Assembly: GCA_947374105.1 (NCBI GenBank)
Contig: CANCAO010000368.1
Coordinates: forward strand, 1 to 13,151
Reading direction: 5' to 3'
Source: Comamonadaceae bacterium
GTDB taxonomy: Bacteria > Pseudomonadota > Gammaproteobacteria > Burkholderiales > Burkholderiaceae_C
DNA length: 13,151 bases
The translations under genes and the position numbers were made by a program. Each line of letters starts with the position of its first letter. The stretch's first letter is position 1. Below are positions 1 to 5,759 of this stretch, piece after piece. The notes under the pieces were generated by a model that had not been told where the DNA came from, made no database searches, and worked only from the letters and a program-made list of their open reading frames with translations.

Positions 1-1
1 T

Positions 2-244
2 CAGATGCTTCTTGCCCGAATAGGCGACTATTCGTTTGCCATATTTTTATTTCACGTATTTTTCACATCTGCAACCCGAATGGCTTTGCAGGCTGTCGGA
101 TGGAGTGCGAAGGTGTTGGTATTCCCCATCTGCATGTTTGCCGGAATCATAGGACCGATTTTGACAAAGAAGTTTCTATTCGGCCATCTTTCTTGGGGTT
201 CGTATTTGCTCGGATCGCCAATTCAAGAGGGTAGGAAAAAATGA
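2..244 (+). CDS. Acyltransferase-3 family membrane protein, C-terminal fragment
   Basis: This is the last ~80 residues of a gene that starts left of the window; the frame is open to the edge, so the ATG at 5 is probably an internal Met. The fragment has a segment reading IGDYSFAIFLFHVFF, which matches the late transmembrane helix of acyltransferase-3 (OafA/OatA-like) proteins, where an 'S-x-x-I-Y/F-L-x-H' pattern is typical. A second hydrophobic helix follows, then a short basic tail. Family knowledge: these integral membrane enzymes transfer acetyl or succinyl groups to sugars of surface polysaccharides. The stop codon overlaps the next start in an ATGA (241-244), so translation is probably coupled. 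With the downstream hexapeptide acetyltransferase it suggests O-acetylation of the polymer. The catalytic N-terminal part is not visible, so the family call rests on this tail and on context. Confidence 0.62.
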   Translation, partial: QMLLARIGDYSFAIFLFHVFFTSATRMALQAVGWSAKVLVFPICMFAGIIGPILTKKFLFGHLSWGSYLLGSPIQEGRKK

Positions 245-825
245 TCGAGTCCCTGTTTTCCGTAGTTTTTAATGAAGAAGAGCGCACCACACTCACGCAA
301 TTGCTAAAACCTGCTGGCTACTGTTTGGCTGCACTGCCACTATTCCATCTGAGCACGTCCAGAGCTGTGGTGCAGGGCATAGATGCCTGTGTACGCAAGA
401 TTTTGTTTTTGCTTAGCGGACTGTATCTTCTCGTCGCGGTCAACGTTGTGGTGCAGGGCGATGTGCTGTTCATTCATTGGCTGCGCCAGATATTTAAAGA
501 AAATAACTGGTATGAATACCGACGAGTCGTTCAAATGGCCTGGCTTTTTACGTTGATTTTTGGATTGGGAGCATGGTTTTTTAGAAGACCAGGGTTGGAC
601 CAAGAGGCGACCCAGTTCTCTGTCGCACGAACTTTGTTGCTAGCGAGTGCAGTAGGTACAACAGGGGTCTACATTTTGAAATTTATTTCCTTCCACTATA
701 CGGATCTTTTGCTCAACACTCTCTGGTTGAATCACACTACAGCCATCTGGATAGAACTTGCAGCCTTGGGATTAGCAGGGCTGGGTACGGGTGTGGCTTT
801 GAAGGAGGGCAGAGGTCATGTTTAA
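241..825 (+). CDS. Unrecognised integral membrane protein of the polysaccharide operon (194 aa)
   Basis: I do not recognise a family. The protein has four or five predicted membrane helices, at about residues 25-38 (weak), 53-71, 98-114, 131-151 and 169-187. Between helices 2 and 3 is an amphipathic stretch rich in Trp, Tyr and charged residues (about 78-96). There is no signal peptide, no obvious catalytic motif and no cysteine pair. The ATG sits in an ATGA overlap with the preceding acyltransferase and follows a purine-rich GAGGGTAGG ribosome-binding stretch. The 3' end overlaps the next gene by 8 bases. Being wedged between two acetyltransferase genes suggests a role in polymer acetylation or export, for example as a membrane partner, but this is inference from position only. 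Confidence 0.75.
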   Translation: MIESLFSVVFNEEERTTLTQLLKPAGYCLAALPLFHLSTSRAVVQGIDACVRKILFLLSGLYLLVAVNVVVQGDVLFIHWLRQIFKENNWYEYRRVVQMAWLFTLIFGLGAWFFRRPGLDQEATQFSVARTLLLASAVGTTGVYILKFISFHYTDLLLNTLWLNHTTAIWIELAALGLAGLGTGVALKEGRGHV

Positions 826-1336
826 CCATATCAAAATGGACCTCACCGCACACGGCGGAAACTGGGGCGCGCAAGGATTCTGGGCACTGGTTGTTTACCG
901 ATTTGGATGCTGGCGATACACGGTTCGTTTTGCGCCGTTGCGCAAGGTTTTTTCGCTGATGTACAAATTCCTTTTCAAGCTTATTCAAATCATCACGGGC
1001 ATCGAACTTCCTTGTGAAGTTCCGATCGGTTCGGGTTTTGTGATTGAACATTCGGGTGGCATCGTAGTCAGCGGTTACGCAAGTTTCGGTGCGAACTGTC
1101 GTATTCGCAATGGTGTTGTCATTGGACTTTCAAGGGTAGAAGAACCCTGTGCACCGCACTTTGGCAATAACGTGGACATCGGTGCAGGTGCCAAAGTACT
1201 AGGAGATATACACATTGGTGACAACGTGTTGATTGGTGCTAACGCAGTGGTTATTACCGATGTACCCGCGAACTGCATTGCTGTAGGCGTTCCTGCGGTG
1301 ATCAAACCGCGTAAACAAAGACCCCCAGCGGGATAG
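818..1336 (+). CDS. Hexapeptide-repeat O-acetyltransferase, serine acetyltransferase-like (172 aa)
   Basis: This is a soluble acetyl-CoA-dependent acetyltransferase with a left-handed beta-helix fold. Residues ~66-160 carry [IV]-G-x-x-x-x hexapeptide repeats (VPIGSGFVIEHSG, VDIGAGAKVLGDI, IHIGDNVLIGANAVV) ending in the usual DVP...AVGVPA closure. His78 in the IEHSGG segment and His114 before the FGNNVDIGAGA run sit where CysE-type enzymes have their catalytic and neighbouring histidines, so it is probably active. It lacks the long helical N-terminal domain of housekeeping CysE and is much shorter than that enzyme. This short form is common in EPS and O-antigen clusters, where it probably acetylates a sugar rather than making O-acetylserine for cysteine synthesis. 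The start is supported by AAGGAGG at 802-808, nine bases upstream. The acceptor substrate cannot be read from sequence. Confidence 0.85.
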   Translation: MFNHIKMDLTAHGGNWGAQGFWALVVYRFGCWRYTVRFAPLRKVFSLMYKFLFKLIQIITGIELPCEVPIGSGFVIEHSGGIVVSGYASFGANCRIRNGVVIGLSRVEEPCAPHFGNNVDIGAGAKVLGDIHIGDNVLIGANAVVITDVPANCIAVGVPAVIKPRKQRPPAG

Positions 1337-1464
1337 TTTTCTGAGGTGTGCCTGCGCGGGTTGGAGTTCACAATTCGATCATCCTTTGAGGACTCAAAAA
1401 CCTTACCATTTCTGCTTCGGGTTGTGCTGAGGCAATTGGCTGACCCTTTCTAAAGGTCAAGACA
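1337..1464. other. 128-bp gap inside the polysaccharide operon
   Basis: This is the only sizeable gap in the left operon; its other genes overlap or are 6 bases apart. It contains a short dyad, TTTGAG-GA-CTCAAA (1385-1398), and near the right end an AAAGGT ribosome-binding stretch for the glycosyltransferase start at 1465. The frame upstream of 1465 is closed by a TGA at 1441, so the downstream gene cannot begin much earlier. I see no convincing -35/-10 pair, no terminator with a T tract and no small ORF. An internal promoter or regulator site is possible but unproven. Confidence 0.4.
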
Positions 1465-2679
1465 ATGGACGTATTCACCACCATCCCGATTTCACTGCTC
1501 AGCACCTTCGCTACGGCAGCCGCTTTTTTGTTGGCGATCCCTGCCGTATGCCTGCTGATATTGACCGTAAGCGCAGGCGGGCCACAAAAAGAGCGGAGTA
1601 AACAGTCAGCTGATAGGCGTTCCGTTAAGGTGGCGATTTTGGTGCCCGCGCATAACGAATCGGCCCATGTATTGCCAACCTTGCTATGCCTTAAAAAGCA
1701 GTTGTCCAGCGGCGATCGACTGATCGTAATTGCCGACAACTGCCAGGACGACACTGCAGCTTTAGCGCTTACAACTGGTGCGGAGGTGCTGGAGCGCACC
1801 GACGCGAAGTTACGGGGTAAAGGCTATGCGCTGGCATTTGGGGTGGATGCATTGCGGGCATCTCCGCCTGATGTGCTTGTGGTTGTGGATGCTGACTGCA
1901 CCTTGAGTGACGGCGCAATTGATGATCTTGCACAACGGTGTGTACAAACTCAATGCCCGGTTCAGATGCTCGATCTTATGATCGCTCCCCCCGATGCCGG
2001 GTTGAGGACGCGAATTTTGGAATTTGCGTGGCTTCTTAAAAATCAAGTGCGAGCCCAAGGGTCTGCTCATCTGGGCCACGCATGCCACTTAATGGGAACT
2101 GGTATGGCATTCCCATGGGGGCTTGCAGCACAGCATATTTTGGCGACTGGCCATATTGCAGAAGATATGAAGCTCGGGGTAGATTTGACCATTGCTGGTT
2201 ATCCAACGCAGTTTTTATCGACATCCCAAATCACGAGTGAATTTCCGCTGAACGCTGCAGTGGCCCGTGCTCAGAAATCGCGCTGGGAACACGGTCATCT
2301 GACTACCTTATCGCAAGAACTTCCCAAACTGATGACAGCGTTACTGCGCCGCCCCAGTCTTGCCCTGATGGTGCTGACCATGGATTTGGTCATTCCTCCA
2401 TTGGCCTTGTACTTCGTTTGCCTCGCGATTGCTACGCCTTTGCTTTTGCTTGGTAATATTTTTAGCATACCTCTCCAGCCCGCGCTGCTGATGGTGCTTT
2501 TGGCATGGGGAGCGCTGATGCTCGCCGTAGGTTTGGCATGGTTGCGTTATGCAACACACCTGTTGTCTGCGCGTGAATTGATATCGATACCGCTTTATGC
2601 GGCCTGGAAACTGCCCATCTATTTTGCATATTTGATTAAACGCAAGTCCAGCTGGACTAAAACTGAACGAAAGGTCTGA
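1465..2679 (+). CDS. Membrane-bound GT2 family glycosyltransferase (404 aa)
   Basis: An inverting GT-A glycosyltransferase that adds sugar from an NDP-sugar donor on the cytoplasmic side of the inner membrane. One helix lies near the N-terminus (about 10-37). The GT2 catalytic domain follows at ~54-285: the nucleotide-binding start VAILVPAHNES, Asp91 in IADNCQDDT, the metal-binding DAD (142-144), an ED pair (233-234) for the catalytic base, and QKSRW (270-274), which fits the QxxRW motif of processive GT2 enzymes. Two or three C-terminal helices (~300-333, 338-362, perhaps 372-390) end in a basic SSWTKTERKV tail. This layout resembles cellulose/hyaluronan/poly-GlcNAc synthase-like enzymes, but a non-processive EPS transferase is equally plausible. 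Start choice: an AAAGG stretch precedes the ATG and an in-frame stop lies at 1441. The co-polymerase gene begins 6 bp downstream. Confidence 0.88.
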   Translation: MDVFTTIPISLLSTFATAAAFLLAIPAVCLLILTVSAGGPQKERSKQSADRRSVKVAILVPAHNESAHVLPTLLCLKKQLSSGDRLIVIADNCQDDTAALALTTGAEVLERTDAKLRGKGYALAFGVDALRASPPDVLVVVDADCTLSDGAIDDLAQRCVQTQCPVQMLDLMIAPPDAGLRTRILEFAWLLKNQVRAQGSAHLGHACHLMGTGMAFPWGLAAQHILATGHIAEDMKLGVDLTIAGYPTQFLSTSQITSEFPLNAAVARAQKSRWEHGHLTTLSQELPKLMTALLRRPSLALMVLTMDLVIPPLALYFVCLAIATPLLLLGNIFSIPLQPALLMVLLAWGALMLAVGLAWLRYATHLLSARELISIPLYAAWKLPIYFAYLIKRKSSWTKTERKV

Positions 2680-2685
2680 AGCGCC

Positions 2686-4842
2686 ATGGAAAAACCAGAA
2701 TTTGAAGCTTCCGCCTCACGCAGTATTCGTCCTGTAGTGGGCTGGGAACGGTACAAGCGCGTTGGCATAACCGTGGCACTGGTTCTGCTACTGGTCGGCA
2801 TTCCGTTGATTTTTCTGAAAATCAAGAGCGAATACATTGCAGAGGCCATTTTCCAGATCGCACCGTCGTACCAAAAGAATATGTCGGCCGACAAGGATCT
2901 AGAGTTGCAATCCAACTCGCAGTATCGGGAATTTGTCAACCATCTGTCGCGCTCCGTTTTGCGCTACGACGTCTTGGAGCACGCGCTGGAAAGTCTCGCC
3001 GAACAAGGTATTGATCCCAAGTTTCCTTCGGAAGACAAGCGCAAGTGGATTGAGCGGCAGCAACGCACTATTTATTTACTCGCAATTCCTGACACCTACA
3101 TGGTACGTGTTGGTATTAAATCGGACAATAAAGAGCATTTGCATGAAATTGTGAATGCCGTGATGAACTCGTTTTTGAGAACTACGCGCAATGAACAGAT
3201 CTATGGTTCTGATCAGAGGGGGCAAGTTTTAGTCGAACGTTCCTTGGTTCTCAAGCAGGAAATCAGTGGTTTTGAGGTCAGAAGATCCGAACTCGCTGGC
3301 ACTCTGGGCTTAACAACCTTCGGTGAGAATACGAGCAATCCTTTTGACGTTATTCTTGCCCAAGCACGTGAAAAATTGGTGCTTGCATCGATTGATCGCA
3401 GCAAGGCGCAGGCTGTTTTGGCAGCCTTCAAAAAACGAAAAGAAGTTCCAGCATCTTCGGGTAGATCTGTGCTGGAAATGCGTCTTCAGGACAATGGTTT
3501 GCAGGCCATTCGAAATGAAGTGGTGAAGCGCAACGAGGAACTCTACCGTACTGCTGCTGGCTTGCAGGATAGTCATCCTGCCCGCAATCCTGCGTTAGAG
3601 GAGCAGGCTGAACTCAAACGACGTCTTCAGGCCAATGAATCCGAGTTCGAAACGTCAGCTCTTGACAATACTCAATCGCGTTTTCTCGCGTCCCTGGACG
3701 AAACACGTGAAACCGAGAGAGAACTGGCTAAGCGCGTAAAACAACTAGAAGGACGAGCCTCCGATTTCGCTGATGCTTTTCGCGAAGCTATGCACTGGAC
3801 AGCTGAAATCAAGAAACGTGAACAAGAGCTGGCCGACATGCGAACACGCATCAATTATTTGGAAACCGAAAGTGACGCGCTGGGCTTTGTACGTCTTATC
3901 ACCCCTGCCTTGCCGGCCATCACGCCGCAAGGGCTGGGGAAAATGAAAGCTTTATTGGGTTTGATGACCGCTAGCTTAGCCCTGATGATGATGATCCCTA
4001 TAGTTATGGATTATCTGGACAGCCGCGTTATTACAGTGGGGGATGCTGAAAAATGCTTACAAGTAAGGTCTGCCGCTTGGCTGGTAGAAGCAAGAAATTC
4101 GGTCACACAAATCCTCATTCGTGATCAGTTAAGGCGGTTTGCCTCCACACTTCGACGTAACAAATCACGCGGCGCTCGTAACGTATTCAGCTTTTCTTCG
4201 GTGACGGTGGGCGGGGGGACGACATCCATGGTTCTTGAGCTGGCACGTACGCTAGTGGAGTTGGGCTCTCGAACCTTGGTTGTCAATGCAGATTCTCTGA
4301 CTGAAAATTCTGTATTGGCATCTGATGGACTGGGCCTGACGGATGTACTAATCGGCAAAGCCACTGCTGATTCGGTAATTAGCCAGCAACAGCATTTTGG
4401 TTTGCAAATTAATGTGGTGCCCTACGGAACTGCCACCGAAAGTGGTATCAAACGTCTGGACGTTCTCAAGGTTGCCATCGATGCCTGGGCCAGAGAATTT
4501 GACTTTGTACTGATTGACATACCAGCCTTGTTGCCCTCTGCTGACGCCGAGTTGTTGATTAATGAAATCGGACAGGTCTTCTTGGTGGTCGAAGCTGAGT
4601 CGGTCAAGAAGGCTGATGTAGTTCGAGCCCGTCACTTGCTGGAAAAAATTGATCCAGATGCTGTTGGGCTAATTGTCAACCGTGTCCCCTTGGAAAATGG
4701 TGGCGATTCCATTAAGGAGCAGTTAGTGGAGACCGTTACCGGTGCTACATCCAATCGTTTTATGAGCACTTCACAGTGGTCTTTAAGATGGAATCTCTTT
4801 TTATTACAGGTACAGAAGCTCGGTCTTCGCTACAAGCACTGA
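2686..4842 (+). CDS. Polysaccharide co-polymerase (Wzz/BY-kinase-like) with degenerate P-loop (718 aa)
   Basis: Inner-membrane chain-length and export co-polymerase fused to a cytoplasmic MinD/BY-kinase-like domain. A basic N-terminus is followed by helix 1 (~27-45), a long periplasmic region (~46-418) with coiled-coil character at ~180-205 and ~300-395, the proline-rich TPALPAITP segment that precedes helix 2 in Wzz-type proteins, and helix 2 (~421-440). The ATPase-like domain is ~497-690, with Walker A' as VVNAD (532-536) and Walker B as FVLIDIP (607-613). The Walker A loop reads GGGTTS (509-514) where BY-kinases have GEGK(S/T): the essential Lys is Thr512 (codon ACG, 4219-4221). There is no C-terminal tyrosine cluster, only Tyr716. 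It probably cannot autophosphorylate and may act as a structural co-polymerase. It is the last gene of the operon; a short stem-loop follows the stop. Confidence 0.85.
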   Translation: MEKPEFEASASRSIRPVVGWERYKRVGITVALVLLLVGIPLIFLKIKSEYIAEAIFQIAPSYQKNMSADKDLELQSNSQYREFVNHLSRSVLRYDVLEHALESLAEQGIDPKFPSEDKRKWIERQQRTIYLLAIPDTYMVRVGIKSDNKEHLHEIVNAVMNSFLRTTRNEQIYGSDQRGQVLVERSLVLKQEISGFEVRRSELAGTLGLTTFGENTSNPFDVILAQAREKLVLASIDRSKAQAVLAAFKKRKEVPASSGRSVLEMRLQDNGLQAIRNEVVKRNEELYRTAAGLQDSHPARNPALEEQAELKRRLQANESEFETSALDNTQSRFLASLDETRETERELAKRVKQLEGRASDFADAFREAMHWTAEIKKREQELADMRTRINYLETESDALGFVRLITPALPAITPQGLGKMKALLGLMTASLALMMMIPIVMDYLDSRVITVGDAEKCLQVRSAAWLVEARNSVTQILIRDQLRRFASTLRRNKSRGARNVFSFSSVTVGGGTTSMVLELARTLVELGSRTLVVNADSLTENSVLASDGLGLTDVLIGKATADSVISQQQHFGLQINVVPYGTATESGIKRLDVLKVAIDAWAREFDFVLIDIPALLPSADAELLINEIGQVFLVVEAESVKKADVVRARHLLEKIDPDAVGLIVNRVPLENGGDSIKEQLVETVTGATSNRFMSTSQWSLRWNLFLLQVQKLGLRYKH

Positions 4843-4959
4843 GATCCAATAGGCTTGGATGCTAAAGTTCATTCCTATAGGCCAGTTAACATTTCAGATA
4901 CGACGCTGTCTTAATTACTGCGTGTAATGACGATTACTTTTCCTTAAACCATTTAATTT
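4843..4959 (+). promoter_or_regulatory. Intergenic region with likely promoter/operator for the binding-protein/receptor pair
   Basis: This 117-bp gap separates the polysaccharide operon from the sensory pair, and the sensory genes probably have their own promoter here. The second half is AT-rich. It contains an alternating set of inverted pentamers: ATTAC (4914-4918), GTAAT (4924-4928) and ATTAC (4933-4937). The right pair forms a GTAAT-N4-ATTAC dyad typical in shape of dimeric regulator sites. A CCTATAGG palindrome lies at 4875-4882. No clear -35/-10 pair or Shine-Dalgarno is visible; ATG 4960 is preceded by an A/T-rich run. The function is inferred. Confidence 0.3.
4844..4860. repeat. Short perfect inverted repeat just after the co-polymerase stop
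   Basis: ATCCAA (4844-4849) and TTGGAT (4855-4860) are perfect reverse complements around a 5-base loop, starting one base after the stop codon. The stem is only 6 bp with two G-C pairs, and no T-run follows, so it does not qualify as an intrinsic terminator by eye. It could be a weak 3'-end stabiliser or chance. Confidence 0.4.
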
Positions 4960-5751
4960 ATGACTTCTTTCCTGCGCACGTTAATCATCGCATTGGGTTT
5001 GCTGACCCTGGCACATGTCAATGCTGGCCCTGTGGCCGATAGGGTTGCAAAGAGTAGTTTATTACGTGTGTGCATATGGCCCGACTACTACAGCATCACT
5101 TATCGCAACCCTAGAACTCAACAGTTAATCGGAATTGATGTGGAGCTTTCTGCAGCATTGGCTCAGGACTTGGGGGTAAAGCTTGAGTATGTGGATTCCA
5201 GTTTTGCTAAATTGGCAGACGACATCAACATGAATCGGTGCGATGTCGCAATGTTTGGTGTTGGCATAACTGCGCAGCGGCAAGAAGTTTTGGCCTTCTC
5301 GCAACCCTATATGCAAAGTGGTATCTATGCGATGGTCACCCGTAACAGTCGAGTTATCCGCCAATGGGAGGATATTGACAAGCCTGGAGCCGTGATTGCG
5401 GTGCAAGCGGGAACCTTTATGGAGCCTGTCATGGCCAAGAGCCTGAAGAAAGCACGCATGGTCAGCATCAAACCTCCTCAAACTCGTGAACAGGAGTTAG
5501 AGGCAGGACGTGTGGACGCTTTCATGACGGACTACCCCTACAGCAGAAGGTTGCTTGAGAATGCAGACTGGGCCCGATTGGTGTCACCTGCGCAACCCTT
5601 TAACCCGATTCCTTATGCTTATGCTGTTCGACTAGATGACCGGGAGTGGTTGAAGCGAATAGATGCGTTCGTTAGTGCGATTAAGTCTGATGGTCGACTG
5701 GCAAAAGCAGCTGCTAGCTCGGGTCTAGGCGAAATTATCTTGCGCAAGTAG
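4960..5751 (+). CDS. Periplasmic solute-binding protein, SBP_bac_3 (amino-acid-type) family (263 aa)
   Basis: A secreted binding protein of the polar amino-acid/ectoine type. A Sec signal peptide covers about residues 1-22, with a hydrophobic core FLRTLIIALGLLTLA and a plausible cleavage after AHVNA. The mature protein has family hallmarks: GIDVELSAALAQDLGV (58-73), DVAMFGVGIT-x-x-R (95-107, Arg107 at the ligand-carboxylate position), FSQPYMQSG (113-121) and DAFMTDYP (186-193, Asp190 at the usual amino-group position). Cys38 and Cys94 could form a disulfide. There is no lipobox. No ABC permease or ATPase gene is adjacent; instead a membrane receptor begins 8 bp downstream. The protein is therefore more likely a ligand-presenting sensor component than a transporter part (inference). 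Shine-Dalgarno is weak, but the signal peptide supports this start. The ligand cannot be assigned. Confidence 0.85.
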   Translation: MTSFLRTLIIALGLLTLAHVNAGPVADRVAKSSLLRVCIWPDYYSITYRNPRTQQLIGIDVELSAALAQDLGVKLEYVDSSFAKLADDINMNRCDVAMFGVGITAQRQEVLAFSQPYMQSGIYAMVTRNSRVIRQWEDIDKPGAVIAVQAGTFMEPVMAKSLKKARMVSIKPPQTREQELEAGRVDAFMTDYPYSRRLLENADWARLVSPAQPFNPIPYAYAVRLDDREWLKRIDAFVSAIKSDGRLAKAAASSGLGEIILRK

Positions 5752-5759
5752 CGAAGTAC

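Noticed and set aside
737..1051. Antisense open frame of 104 codons on the minus strand
   Set aside because: It overlaps the well-supported acetyltransferase gene, has no recognisable motif and has no ribosome-binding context; it is a shadow frame.
1385..1398. TTTGAG-GA-CTCAAA dyad as a transcription terminator
   Set aside because: A 2-base loop is too tight for a normal hairpin and no T tract follows on the plus strand; it is at most a weak operator-like dyad.
2686..4842. Active tyrosine autokinase (BY-kinase)
   Set aside because: The P-loop lysine is replaced by Thr and there is no C-terminal tyrosine cluster, so an active-kinase label is not supported.
5008..5027. TGGCAC...TGC sequence resembling a sigma-54 promoter
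   Set aside because: The spacing and the -12 element do not fit the consensus, and it lies inside the signal-peptide coding region.
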